Assembly: GCA_963789825.1 (NCBI GenBank)
Contig: CAWBME010000006.1
Location: forward strand, 1,120,421-1,184,420
Direction: 5' to 3'
Source: PFL42 sp963789825
Lineage (GTDB): Bacteria > Chloroflexota > Anaerolineae > Anaerolineales > E44-bin32
Length of the DNA stretch: 64,000 nt
Shown here piece after piece: positions 54,353 through 62,382 of the stretch (position 1 is the stretch's first letter; every line of letters begins with the position of its first letter). The notes below the pieces were generated by a model. The model worked only from the letters and a program-made list of their open reading frames with translations. It had not been told where the DNA came from and did no database searches. Made by a program: the position numbers and the translations under genes.

Positions 54353-54584
54353 GGAGCTGTTCGCGCTTCCAGGTTGCCCTGCCTCCGGTTCCCATGTCCA
54401 ACCCCTTTGTCAGGATGGCGGTCTGCCTTTGCCGAGCCTTGTCGTAGCCTTCGTGACGTCCAAGGTGGTTCTGCAGAAGGTCCTCCATCATGGCCGAGAT
54501 CGAGGTCCCTTGCTCCGCCGCCATCACCTTCACCCGCTTCAGGACATCCTTGGGCAGTGTCAACGTGATATTCTGCTTCTCCAT
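54342..54584 (-). CDS. vapB: Ribbon-helix-helix antitoxin (VapB/CopG-like)
   Basis: The 80-residue protein starts MEKQNITLTLPKDVLKRVK, a ribbon-helix-helix DNA-binding fold, and continues VMAAEQGTSISAMMEDLL. ATG at 54584 has GAGGTG 4 nt upstream. The basic C-terminal tail (RHEGYDKARQRQ) would bind the toxin. It precedes and overlaps the PIN toxin gene, and should repress its own operon. Confidence 0.82.
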   Translation of the reverse strand: MEKQNITLTLPKDVLKRVKVMAAEQGTSISAMMEDLLQNHLGRHEGYDKARQRQTAILTKGLDMGTGGRATWKREQLHER

Positions 54585-55146
54585 CGTCACCTCACGTAAA
54601 CAAGTGTAGCACAGCTTCTCGTGCCGATTCAGCAGATTGGCGCCGCTACCGCCTTTCGACGTGGACATTGGCAGTCTTCATCTCATCGACAGTAGGTCGG
54701 CGACTGGGCTTGGCTGAAACCACCCTGTCTCCGGCCGCGTTGGCGCAGGGGATCCGTCGGGTGTGCGTCAATCGGGGCAATCGCCAACACGCCCTGCAAT
54801 CGAGCGAGGCCGGGGCGGCAGCTACGGGGATTTGGGTTCCGGTCCACCATGTTCATTTCATTGGGCGAGACTACACGAATTCCAGTACGTCGAGTGGAAG
54901 CGTAAGTTGCTCGGCGGCCAGAAGAGATGAGCGGACCCTACTAGTAGTGGTACCTTGCTTGAAGGAAGTCGTTGCGGTCATCCCGCGCGCGGCGCCACCT
55001 CAACCGCACACTCGCATGCCACACCCCGGCCGGCCGGGAAGGCGTCTCGCGTGTTGTCGATGACGGTGGCGCTGCGTCCCTCGCGGGTCGCCACGATCGT
55101 CAGCACGGCTGGGTCGCCCTCATAGGACTGCTAGTTACTGTCAGCG
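54585..55146. other. Intergenic region inside the island
   Basis: No gene was recognised between module 1 and module 2; the sequence may be decayed. Confidence 0.4.
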
Positions 55147-55170
55147 GGTTGCCATGTGAACGGCCCAACT
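55147..55170. repeat. Island motif R, copy 1
   Basis: GGTTGCCATGTGA is shared exactly with 57139-57151 and 62583-62595, and the flanking bases also match in part. All copies have the same orientation. It lies directly after the stop of the module 2 toxin gene. Confidence 0.65.
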
Positions 55171-55996
55171 CAGCCAATAGTGCCGAGGAGTTCCTGCGTC
55201 AGAGCCACAAGTGAGGCTGCGAGAATCTCTCCACTCTCAAGTGGTTCAACAGCTCGGACCGCCATCTGCGTACCAGGCGCGTTGGCCCAGCCGAATAGCT
55301 GCTGCAGGCCCTCACGTGCTCTCGCCGCAGCATCTCGTGACATGGGGTCCGCCAGCAGCGCCTGATATTGCGCTCCGATGGCCTCGGTTCGAAGAGTTCG
55401 CAGGAGCCTGTACACATCAAGGGCATCCTTGTCGCTCCTTCGGTCCACATCCCCTTCCCGATCCATGATCTTGTGCGCCTTTGCCACAATCAGAGCCGCC
55501 GGCCCTGCTACCATGAGCTCGAGTTCCCTTGGGTCTTCAAGATCTTAAGCGCGGATTCTCTTCAGTTCCCGATCCACTAGGGCTCCTTCAAGTCCTGCTG
55601 CTTTGCGGGCGGTCTTCGGTGCATGCGGCGGGATGTGCGCGGACCTGCGCCCCGGTCCGCCGAGGGATTCAGGGACCAAGAGATCGACACTGACGATCCG
55701 CTCCTTACCAGCGGCGGTAGTGAGAGTCCGCCAAGTACCGACCTCGTTCTCCGCGCGCGTGAATCCAGCTTGCCGAAGTGCTATCTCAAGTCTTGGCTCC
55801 GGACCCAGTAGTGCTGGCTCAAGCGCCAGGTCAGCATCTGTGGTGTAGGGCGCCACAGCCAGGTCGGACTCCCCGGTATGGATGTATACCGCCTGCGCAC
55901 CGACGAGCACCAGGGCGTTGAGGTGCGGCGCAATGGCCTCCAATGCATCCAGAAGGACTCAACGCGCGACCACATAAAGCGGATCAGGTTCTCCAA
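55170..55996 (-). pseudogene. Nucleotidyltransferase toxin of an AbiE-like system, broken by a stop codon
   Basis: The frame has LNALVLVGAQAVYIHTGE, TTDADLALEPALLGPEP (DxD metal site) and AGKERIVSVDLLVPES, typical of AbiEii/nucleotidyltransferases. An in-frame TAA at 55545-55547 separates this from the second half VAGPAALIVAKAHKIMDRE and DALDVYRLLRTLRTE, which is in the same frame. A further one-base change lies near 55950, at the N-terminus. It may be inactivated or hit by sequencing errors. The start overlaps the AbiEi-like gene by 13 bp, as in AbiE operons. Module 2 of the island. Confidence 0.65.
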
Positions 55997-57022
55997 GCAT
56001 TCTCATTCCTGGCCATCCATTCGAGCAAGGCATCGGCCTCGGCCGGCCCGCGCCCACCGCTGGACAGCAGGTCAACCGCACATTGGGTGAGGGCGACCTT
56101 GACCAGACCGTCTTCCGTACGCGCCCGCACGTAGACGACGGGATCGAAGGGCTCAACTAGCAGGACATTCGATCCGGTTTCAGTCGACCGGAGGCCAAGC
56201 ACTGTTGCCACTTGCTCCGGGTCATCGAGATAGCACATTGCCAGGCGACCTGTGGCTACAGAGGCCTCGGCTGGAATGGCAAGTGAGCCGGTGAGGGCGT
56301 ACTGTACGGGAAGCGTGGAGAGGCGTTCAACCATGTCTGCAATGCCTCGCGGCGCAAGGCACGGAATTGCCCGGTTCGTCTTAGCGAGTGAGTAGTCCTG
56401 GCTCCATCGCCGGATAAGGTTTTGCCAGTCGCTTTGGACGATCCGGCCGGAAGGGTCCTTCTGAACGACGTCATCGGACAACAACAGCTTGAGGATTCGA
56501 CTGGCGTAACCGGCGTTCGTCCCCGACAGGCGGGCGAGTTCCCGCACACCCATCGGGGGTCGAATGTCGCACAGTGCCCGGACGATTCGGGCTGCCTTGG
56601 CGCCCTTGAGGGAGCGGACCCCCCGGCGATCGGGCGCCGGGTTGCGATCCGAGCCCTGGGTTTGCATCACCAGCGCTGGACGGTCTATGGAAATCCGCAC
56701 ATTACCAGTCAGATCAAGGTAGTTGATGCCGGCAGCGTGCAGCTTGGACCGAGACAGATTGCTCAGGTAATCAGAAATCAAGAGAAGTGCGGCGGCCCGG
56801 GGTTTCCTGGCTCCTTCGACCAGGTTGGCCGCCGTCTCCGCCGCCTGACGGGGGGACACGGCTTCGCTTGGCCTCCACGAGGAGGTTGGCGGTCGCCCCG
56901 TCAGGCCCCCGGATGGTTAGAATCGCATCCTTAGGCTTGTCGCTCCCAGCAGGGGTCCCAAGCGAGAGCCGCCAGCCGTTGGGCAAGCGGGCCCCCAGCG
57001 TCTCAACGCCCCGGTTGAGCAA
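55984..57022 (-). CDS. AbiEi-like winged-helix antitoxin, one frameshift
   Basis: The N-terminal half shows GARLPNGWRLSLGTPAGSDKP and ANLLVEAKRSR. After a one-base change in a run of six C near 56858 come VEGARKPRAAALLLISDYLS, LHAAGINYLDLTGNVRISID and a helix-turn-helix with MGVRELARLSGTNAGYASRI. The C-terminal part has VQYALTGSLAIPAEASVATG. It matches type IV AbiEi-like antitoxin/regulators that repress the operon and counter a nucleotidyltransferase toxin. About 346 residues. ATG at 57022 is the start, and an inverted repeat lies just upstream. Confidence 0.7.
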
Positions 57023-57043
57023 AGTGTTGTCTGAAACTCGTAG

Positions 57044-57064
57044 TGTTGCGCATCACGCGCAACA
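57044..57064. promoter_or_regulatory. Inverted-repeat operator upstream of the AbiEi-like gene
   Basis: TGTTGCGC, a 5-base loop and GCGCAACA form a perfect 8-bp dyad 22 bp before the antitoxin start; a half-site ACGCAACA follows at 57075-57082. AbiEi proteins are known to bind inverted repeats in their promoters. Confidence 0.6.
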
Positions 57065-57137
57065 GCACGCCTTTACGCAACATCTGTCAAGCACCAGTCA
57101 GGGCCGCCCTTCCGGAGAGCCCCCTTTCTCTCCCAGT

Positions 57138-57167
57138 CGGTTGCCATGTGAGCGGCGAACTAGGATC
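57138..57167. repeat. Island motif R, copy 2
   Basis: CGGTTGCCATGTGA followed by a GCGGCGAACTAGGATC block. The second block matches copy 3 and part of the first matches copies 1 and 4. Copy 2 begins a ~350-bp stretch collinear with the region downstream of and inside the 3' end of the complete integrase. Confidence 0.7.
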
Positions 57168-57487
57168 TCTTCTTCCCCCCAACTCAGGCGACATTCCCAT
57201 GTCCTTCACCGCCTGCAGCAGGGAGGATCACTGCCGGCCAACTCCTCACGTTGGTGGCGGCGACGTGCCGGCGACCAGACTGTCCATCTTGGCCGCCGCA
57301 TCATCCTGGAGGCCGGGAAGTACATGCTGGTATGTGTCGAGCGTGAAGTTGATAATGGAGTGCCCCAATCGCTCCTGAACTACCATGCTATGGATTCGCT
57401 GCTGGAGCATGAAGCTGTCGGCGGTGTAACGCAGGTCGTGGGACCGAATATCGGGCAGCCTGGCCGGGGCAAGAACCCTCGAAGGGT
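57168..57487 (-). pseudogene. Relic of a tyrosine recombinase C-terminus (integrase copy 1)
   Basis: The minus-strand frame reads RLPDIRSHDLRYTADSFMLQ, VVQERLGHSIINFTLDTYQH and VLPGLQDDAAAKMDSL, the catalytic end of a phage-type integrase. The HxxR box and the Tyr (DTY) remain, but all sequence upstream is missing and the usual His after the Arg is Tyr. It aligns with the complete integrase at 62557-63826 and runs in the same direction. Confidence 0.75.
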
Positions 57488-57496
57488 CGACAAGAC

Positions 57497-57600
57497 GGTA
57501 GCCACAATCCCACGTGGGACGGTTTAGTGATCCGCAGCCAGGTTGTGATCCCAACGGCGGCCTGGTTCTGCGTGCGGCTCTGCGAGTGGAGTGCTCACCA
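57497..57600. repeat. Island repeat S, copy A
   Basis: About 104 bp, ~88% identical by eye to 60058-60163: same order of GACGGTAGCCACAATCCCA, a GTGATCCGC-CCAGGTTGTGATCCCAACGG core and TGCGGCTCTGCG. It lies directly right of integrase relic 1 and left of module 3. Confidence 0.75.
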
Positions 57601-57645
57601 TGAGGCGGACGGCTGTCAGGATGAGCCCGTTGCCATGACCGCTGG

Positions 57646-58083
57646 TCATTGAAGGACTGTTTTCAGGAACTCTCCTGGGGTGCAGACAATGATTGGAAGG
57701 ATTGCTTCTCGGGTCCTCGCGCTCAAGAAGTGCCTTCGATCAAGGGTCAGCAGATGCGTGGCCTTGCCTGCGCGGGCTCCAGCAAGTACATGGGCGTCTT
57801 TCGCCGGGACGACGGCACCGGCCCTGCGGAGCGCCGCTCGGGTGGGGTCAGCCACAACCTGGGGCTCGAGTTCCCCCAGCAGTCTGTAGAATTCCAGCAG
57901 CGCAGATGCCGGAAACTTCCCAAGGAGATTCCGCTCAGCCTCCCACAGGACCAGCCTGGTGACCAAGGCCTTGGCCAGCCCTCCCATGCACACGGTGGCA
58001 ACAAGAGCAGATCCGCCTGAGGGCGAGGCTCCGGCAGCGATCAAGGTGCTGGCATCGAAGAAGACACGCAGCCTTCCACCCAT
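57646..58083 (-). CDS. PIN-domain protein (VapC-like toxin) of module 3
   Basis: The 145-residue protein carries the PIN acidic residues: Asp in RVFFDASTLIAAG, Glu in LWEAERNLLG, Asp in VPAKDAHVLAGA and Asp in LLTLDRRHFL. It is intact. The ATG at 58083 is directly after the antitoxin stop codon, so both are translated together. No DNA-binding part is present. Its partner is the AbrB-type protein upstream. Confidence 0.82.
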   Translation of the reverse strand: MGGRLRVFFDASTLIAAGASPSGGSALVATVCMGGLAKALVTRLVLWEAERNLLGKFPASALLEFYRLLGELEPQVVADPTRAALRRAGAVVPAKDAHVLAGARAGKATHLLTLDRRHFLSARTREAILPIIVCTPGEFLKTVLQ

Positions 58084-58359
58084 TCAGGCCTTCCCAAGCA
58101 GATGCCTGACCCTGGCGGCGGTCTTGGGGTCGATCTTGTCTTCCTTCAGGAACACGTCGAGTTCCTTCCGGTCGAAGTCCCGAAGCGTGCTCCCCTCCGT
58201 CCCGAGCTGCACAGGCGATAGCTCGATCTTCGAGCCGCGCAATGTCAGCCGGAGGAATGTATTCTGGTCGATGCCAAGACGTTCCCGGAATTCGATGGGA
58301 ACCGTAATCTGACCCTTCGCTTGGGAGCGAACAATACGAGTGAGCGGCTTCTCAGCCAT
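58084..58359 (-). CDS. AbrB/SpoVT-type antitoxin of module 3
   Basis: The 91-residue protein begins AEKPLTRIVRSQAKGQITVPIEFRERL shortened here to its core: a swapped-hairpin AbrB DNA-binding fold with KGQITVPIEFRERLGI, then an acidic C-terminal tail (RKELDVFLKEDK). ATG at 58359 has GGAGG upstream. It lies directly upstream of the PIN gene with no gap, a standard VapB-VapC layout, and should autorepress. Confidence 0.8.
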   Translation of the reverse strand: MAEKPLTRIVRSQAKGQITVPIEFRERLGIDQNTFLRLTLRGSKIELSPVQLGTEGSTLRDFDRKELDVFLKEDKIDPKTAARVRHLLGKA

Positions 58360-58782
58360 TCCGGAATTCCTCCGTTCCGTCTTTCCGCAAGTATACCACA
58401 CAGACCGCGAATGTTGGCGGTGCCGGTAGGCGGCGACCGCCTGCAAGCCTCCCTGGCTCGATATACTCGCCCGTTGCGGGCACAGGCCGATCCCGGCACC
58501 CCCACGCAACTTAGGCGACTTCTACTGGCGATCTCATGATTTAGTTACGCTTCTCGAGCAGCCTGGCCGGGGCAAGAACCCCCTTGGGCCGTATTGGTGG
58601 GTTCGAGGCGTTCTTGGCGGGTCGCAGACTTGCTGCCTCCCTTTTCTCCGGCGAGCGGGTTCAGGGAGCTTGCACGACGCCTAGCGGAAACTGACTCTCC
58701 CCGAAGATACTCTCGACCAAAGCTACCGAATCCGAGCTGTCCAACTGCCTGGCTCGAGGTCGTTGGGGCAACTCACTCCCCG
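58360..58782. other. Intergenic region between modules 3 and 4
   Basis: No gene was seen. It includes the short integrase-related fragment at 58558-58581. Modules 3 and 4 diverge from here. Confidence 0.45.
58558..58581. repeat. 24-bp integrase-tail fragment
   Basis: Identical over 24 bp to 57455-57478, the part of integrase relic 1 just upstream of its HDLR box. No similarity extends to either side, so it is the smallest piece of integrase sequence in the island. Confidence 0.6.
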
Positions 58783-58811
58783 TTGCCTCCAGTTTCTCGT
58801 TGTGCTATACT
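58783..58811 (+). promoter_or_regulatory. Strong sigma70-type promoter of module 4
   Basis: TTGCCT (58783-58788), a 17-bp spacer and TATACT (58806-58811). It reads rightwards into the winged-helix/nucleotidyltransferase pair, 65 bp before the start codon. Confidence 0.7.
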
Positions 58812-58850
58812 GACCTATCGAGTAGGTCATATGACCTACCGAGTAGGTCA
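58811..58850. promoter_or_regulatory. Tandem dyad operator of module 4
   Basis: Two copies of TGACCTAYCGAGTAGGTCA (58811-58829 and 58832-58850) differ in one base. Each is a perfect 7-bp dyad (TGACCTA / TAGGTCA) with a 5-bp spacer. Their centres are 21 bp apart, two helical turns, so two dimers could bind on the same face over the transcription start. Confidence 0.75.
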
Positions 58851-58875
58851 TGTCTAGTGCGGAGCAGTTCACGCC

Positions 58876-59206
58876 ATGCTTGAACCACTACTGGGTTCCA
58901 AGGGCAGGGAGAGGGTCCTGGTATTCTTGCGGGCAAGGAAAGAAGGCTACGCCCGTGAGATTGCGCGCTTCTTTGACACCGATCTTGTCCAAGTGCAGAA
59001 GCAGCTAGACCGCCTGGAGTTTGGCGGGGTTCTTGCTGGTCGCGCCGCGTGGACGTACCAGGCTATACACTTTCAATCCACGCTATCCCTTCTTGACTGA
59101 ACTTGCGGCTCTGCTTGACAAGGCCTTGCAGTTCTATCCACAGGATCAACAGGACGCGCTGCTCATGAACAGGCGGAGACCAAGGCGCCGAGGAAAACCA
59201 CTTTGA
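58876..59206 (+). CDS. Winged-helix regulator/antitoxin of module 4, one frameshift
   Basis: The ArsR-like winged-helix fold reads LLGSKGRERVLVFLRARKEG, then YAREIARFFDTDLVQVQKQ and DRLEFGGVL. A frame change near 59045 leads to RTRLYTFNPRYPFLTELAAL and a basic tail. About 109 residues. ATG at 58876 has GGAG 11 nt upstream. The stop overlaps the next gene's TTG as TTGA, so the two are coupled. It most likely binds the tandem operator before it and controls the nucleotidyltransferase. Confidence 0.75.
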
Positions 59207-59749
59207 AGCCAATCAACCGCATGACACAGCCCGAGATCGCGGCCCTGGTGCAAGCCCATCTGTCGAAGAAGGGCCATCGATGTGGTGCTCTCTGGGGGAG
59301 CCTCGGTCGCGGTCTACAGCGAGAACGCGTACGTCTCGAAGGATGTGGATCTGGTCAACGCATACTCAGTCAGGGCAAGCGCAATTGGAACCGCGATGCG
59401 GGAGATCGGTTTCCAGGAAGAGGGACGGTATTTCAGGCACCCCGACTCCGATGTGCTCGTCGAGTTTCCTCCTGGGCCGCTCGCAGTCGGCGCGGAGCCA
59501 GTCAGGGAAGTGCAAGAGATAGAACTCGCGACTGGGACCTTGAAGCTCGTTTCCCCAACGGACTGCGTCAAGGACAGACTAGCTTCCTACTACCACTGGG
59601 GAGACCGCCAGGCGCTGTCACAGGCCTTGTTGGTTGTCCAACACCGTCCGGTTGATCTCCTGGAGGTCGCCCGTTGGTCGGAGGCTGAAGGCAAGCACGA
59701 CGAGTTCCAGGAAATCCGCCCCTCCCTGGTCGCCGCACGCACCAAGTGA
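59203..59749 (+). CDS. Nucleotidyltransferase (AbiEii-like / DUF6036-like toxin) of module 4, one frameshift
   Basis: The protein has IDVVLSGGASVAVYSENAY, VSKDVDLVNAYSVR (Gly-Gly motif and DxD metal site) and SPTDCVKDRLASYYHWGDRQ, typical of AbiEii/DUF6036-type nucleotidyltransferases linked to type IV toxin-antitoxin systems. The first 24 residues are one frame off; a change near 59275 restores ~181 residues. It starts with TTG inside the stop of the winged-helix gene, a coupled pair. Probably transfers a nucleotide to tRNA or protein, inferred from relatives. Confidence 0.7.
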
Positions 59750-60018
59750 CCTCGGCCGGCTCAGGCGGGTGCCACCCTCCTGACACTCACGCCAAGTTTG
59801 GGACTACGGGTATCATCATCTTCCTTGCTAGGAGCTTCTTCACCGGTACTGCTATCGGAGTTTGGTCTTCAACGCCGTCACCCTCGGCCGATAGCATGGT
59901 CCGGAGAACACCGGCTCTCCCGGCGCATGCCACGTAACTCACTCATGCTCACCCGGCTGCGGGCAGCCAGCGAGTCTCTGAAATGGGTGCTCGATCCCAC
60001 CCACTGGAACGCCGATAG
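59750..60018. other. Intergenic region right of module 4
   Basis: No gene was recognised. Confidence 0.4.
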
Positions 60019-60053
60019 CCGGTTGCCGCGAGATCGGCGAACTAGGATCGTCT
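60019..60053. repeat. Island motif R, copy 3
   Basis: CCGGTTGCC, a changed middle, then CGGCGAACTAGGATC, matching copy 2 exactly over the last 15 bases. It lies directly left of repeat S copy B, without the integrase tail that separates R from S in copy 2. Confidence 0.65.
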
Positions 60054-60057
60054 GGAC

Positions 60058-60163
60058 GGTAGCCACAATCCCAGCGTAGTACGGTTCAGTGATCCGCATC
60101 CAGGTTGTGATCCCAACGGCGGCCTTCGCCCGCGTGCGGCTCTGCGGGTGGAGCGCTCACAAT
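60058..60163. repeat. Island repeat S, copy B
   Basis: Second copy of the 57497-57600 repeat, same orientation, ~88% identical by eye. Confidence 0.75.
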
Positions 60164-60396
60164 GAGCGTTGACGGCGAGTTCGCCGTAGACTCGAAGGCT
60201 ACCGCCTGCAGCGTGGACTCCGATGTCGAGGAAGCGCACCTGGACGGAGAGTTGCGCGTTGTCCGACCTTTGTCGGCACGATGTTGCGCTCAAGACGCGC
60301 AGGCAGCACAACACGAATTTAGGTGCAACTTCGCTGTTGCTAGGTAGCATTGACTTCGAGAACGGAGCGGAGCCGTCCAACCGCGCTAGCCGTGCC
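60164..60396. other. Non-coding stretch before module 5
   Basis: No gene was seen. ATGTTGCGCTCAAGACGCGCA (60283-60303, trimmed here to its dyad TGTTGCGC/GCGCA) resembles the AbiE operator at 57044-57064 and may be a decayed copy. Confidence 0.35.
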
Positions 60397-60828
60397 CTAT
60401 TCGCGGGCACGGGACTTGAGCATCTTGAGGAAGGCGGCCGGGGCGATGATCGGGATCCCCTCAAACGACTTGAGTGTCAGTAGATCGTTGTCTCCGCTGA
60501 CGATTGCGTCCACCTGCCCCGCAACCGCCGCCTCCAGGACCATGTTGTCGTTGGGGTCACGGCAGGCGCCGATGCGGCGCGCCGGAACCACCGGTTCCCC
60601 ACGTAGAAGAATGAGCGAAAGAACGGTGGCGACGTCTTCTGTGGTCAAGCCGTACTTCGCTGGCAGACGTGGCCTAGCCAGCACATCGGCGAGCTCGGCC
60701 AGGAGCGGATCGGAGAAGACGAGTTGGTAGTCAGCGTTGCGGAGGCCCTGAAGGATGGGACCGACGGTGCCCCGCGGCTTGATGATGGCGCGGATGAGGA
60801 TGCTGGTGTCGATGACGGCGCGGATCAT
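60397..60828 (-). CDS. PIN-domain toxin of module 5 (COG1569-like)
   Basis: The 143-residue PIN protein has Asp in RAVIDTSILIRAII, Glu in FSDPLLAELADVL, Asp in CRDPNDNMVLEAAV and Asp in AIVSGDNDLLTL. It belongs to the PIN_3/COG1569 group usually paired with Phd-type antitoxins. It is intact. The ATG overlaps the antitoxin stop as ATGA, giving coupled translation. Confidence 0.85.
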   Translation of the reverse strand: MIRAVIDTSILIRAIIKPRGTVGPILQGLRNADYQLVFSDPLLAELADVLARPRLPAKYGLTTEDVATVLSLILLRGEPVVPARRIGACRDPNDNMVLEAAVAGQVDAIVSGDNDLLTLKSFEGIPIIAPAAFLKMLKSRARE

Positions 60829-61109
60829 CGCGCCCGACCCTTGGCCCTCGCTTTGCGGATATCATCCTCCACCTCTGCTTCAGTGTAGGCCTCGTTGTGG
60901 GCCGCCATCCGTTCGATGAGGCGGTCGAAGCGGCCCAGGATGTCCTTCTCCTGGAATTGTTGGAAACGCAGGTACTCCTCGTACGGGATGAGTGCAGCTT
61001 CCGGCCGACTGCCCCGCGTGAGGATGTACGGCATCCGCTTGCGCGCAACCTCCTCAAAGACCGCACGGAATGACCGCTGCAGCTCAGTTACGCCAATGAT
61101 CTTGTTCAT
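60825..61109 (-). CDS. Phd/YefM-type antitoxin of module 5
   Basis: The 94-residue protein starts NKIIGVTELQRSFRAVFEEV, the Phd fold that binds DNA as a dimer, followed by KRMPYILTRGSRPEAALIPY and an acidic C-terminal helix (AEVEDDIRKARAK) expected to bind the toxin. ATG at 61109 has AGGTG upstream; a GTG 6 nt earlier is an alternative. A promoter with an overlapping dyad lies 53-88 bp upstream, and the PIN gene overlaps its 3' end. Confidence 0.85.
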   Translation of the reverse strand: MNKIIGVTELQRSFRAVFEEVARKRMPYILTRGSRPEAALIPYEEYLRFQQFQEKDILGRFDRLIERMAAHNEAYTEAEVEDDIRKARAKGRAR

Positions 61110-61161
61110 GGACACCTGCCATTTCGTTGGGTCACGGAAATCACAGAAGGCTATATAGTCC

Positions 61162-61197
61162 AGTATGTATTTTACTGCATACTCTAGATGCCGTCAA
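61162..61197 (-). promoter_or_regulatory. Promoter and operator of module 5
   Basis: On the minus strand TTGACG (61197-61192), 17 bp, TAAAAT (61174-61169). A perfect dyad with arms AGTATG and CATACT (61162-61167, 61178-61183) covers the -10, as expected for Phd-type autorepression. The -35 lies inside the transposase relic. Confidence 0.65.
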
Positions 61198-61375
61198 CTC
61201 CATCGGGGGTGTCCCATACCGTATGGGTGTTGACAGTTTGATCTCGTGTTTGCTGTTCACGTCTGCCTTTGCGGGCGAAGAAGATCTCGCCGGGTGTCCG
61301 GCCACGGATGCGGTAGCTCTGATGCGATCTTTGCATGTTGTAGAAGTGGAGATACTGGTCGAGGACCCCTTGCAT
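61184..61375 (-). mobile_element. IS481-type transposase C-terminal relic
   Basis: The frame reads MQGVLDQYLHFYNMQRSHQS, then YRIRGRTPGEIFFARKG, the end of an IS481/IS3-like DDE transposase (integrase core tail). Everything upstream is absent, and no terminal inverted repeat was seen. It is fused directly to the integrase relic at 61376, with DGAAAM continuing into QGVLDQY in frame. Confidence 0.75.
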
Positions 61376-61560
61376 GGCCGCCGCCCCATCCTGAGGGCTT
61401 GGAAGGGCATGCGACTAGATGTCGAGCGCGATGTCGATCTTGGAGTGCCCCAATCGCTCCTGGACTACCTTGGGATGGATCCCCTCTGCTGGAGCGTGAG
61501 ACCGGCGGCCGCATGCCGCAGGTTGTCGAATTGCATGCCTAGCAACCCGGCTTTCGCAAG
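61376..61560 (-). pseudogene. Relic of a tyrosine recombinase C-terminus (integrase copy 2)
   Basis: The minus strand carries VVQERLGHSKIDIALDI, followed by the TAG at 61415-61417 where the catalytic Tyr codon should be, and then SHALPSPQDGAAA. It aligns with the complete integrase and with copy 1. The nucleophile codon is lost and the N-terminal part absent. Confidence 0.72.
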
Positions 61561-61741
61561 AACCAACTTTAGTGCCGTCAGCGGGTCCCGGACGTTGGCC
61601 TAAGGCTCTGGATCGTTCGAAGTCAGAGACTGCGAACACCCCGGCGATGCACCAACCCCCTTCTCTGACGTGTGACGGTCTCCTCCTCAATGGAGTCGCC
61701 CGAGTTGAGAAGGCGCAAGGACAACCCAAGTGACTTGATGG

Positions 61742-62092
61742 CTATTGATGTGGGTCGATGGTTCGTAGGACGGCGCGGATCTGATCTGCGAAATCGGGGA
61801 GGTTAACCGTAGCAGTCTGCCAGACTATCGCTGGCTCAACGCCCATGTAGTCATGAATTAGTTTGTCGCGCATTGCTGCGGCGACATGCCAGGGCACCTC
61901 TGGGTGCCTTGAGCGCAAGTCCTGAGAGATGTGCTTTGAGGCCTCGCCAATGATCTCAAGCTGCCGCACCACACCATCCAGCACGAGGCTGTTTGCAGCG
62001 AAGGCAACCTCGTCCAGCCCCGCCGTGTAGGTGCCGATCAACGAAGCGGCGTCGAGTATGTGACGGAGATAGACAGCATCATCCCGCCTCAT
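61742..62092 (-). CDS. hepT: HEPN-domain RNase toxin, HepT-like (module 6)
   Basis: The 116-residue HEPN protein has MRRDDAVYLRHILDAASLIG, then GVVRQLEIIGEASKHISQDL and the catalytic R-x4-H-x-Y motif in MRDKLIHDYMGV. In related systems the MntA partner adenylylates that Tyr to silence the toxin. ATG at 62092 lies within the 3' end of the MntA gene, overlapping by 14 bp. Intact; a standard MntA-HepT pair. Confidence 0.88.
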   Translation of the reverse strand: MRRDDAVYLRHILDAASLIGTYTAGLDEVAFAANSLVLDGVVRQLEIIGEASKHISQDLRSRHPEVPWHVAAAMRDKLIHDYMGVEPAIVWQTATVNLPDFADQIRAVLRTIDPHQ

Positions 62093-62375
62093 ACAGAACC
62101 TTGATGTCGTCAGTGATCCGCTCTCGGATGTAGGGACTAATGGCGCCCTCGGTGAGCAGATCCACACGCATCCCGAACAGCCTCGAAAGCTCCCCTTCGA
62201 TGCCGACAATATCAAACAGACCAACCGGCGACGAGAAGTCCGCGATCAGGTCGAGGTCACTCTGCGGGTCTGCCTCGCCGCGTGCGACCGATCCGAAGAC
62301 TCGCAGGCGGGAAATCCCGTGCGTCTTGCAGAGGGCCCGAAGCGCAGGAGTGTCCAAGCTTGTGACTGTCGCCAT
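62079..62375 (-). CDS. mntA: MNT-domain nucleotidyltransferase antitoxin, MntA-like (module 6)
   Basis: The protein has LRVFGSVARGEADPQSDLDL, the minimal nucleotidyltransferase motif GSx10DxD, and then VGIEGELSRLFGMRVDLLT. It would neutralise HepT by transferring AMP to its active-site Tyr, as in characterised pairs. The ATG at 62384 overlaps a perfect TATAAT (62388-62383), so the transcript would start near ATG 62375; I choose that start, which gives 98 residues and a leaderless mRNA. It overlaps hepT. Confidence 0.85.
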   Translation of the reverse strand: MATVTSLDTPALRALCKTHGISRLRVFGSVARGEADPQSDLDLIADFSSPVGLFDIVGIEGELSRLFGMRVDLLTEGAISPYIRERITDDIKVLYEAG

Positions 62376-62382
62376 GGTGCTC

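Noticed and set aside
57044..57064. CRISPR-like repeat unit
   Set aside because: Only one full dyad and a half-site exist; there is no regular repeat-spacer series and no cas gene in the window.
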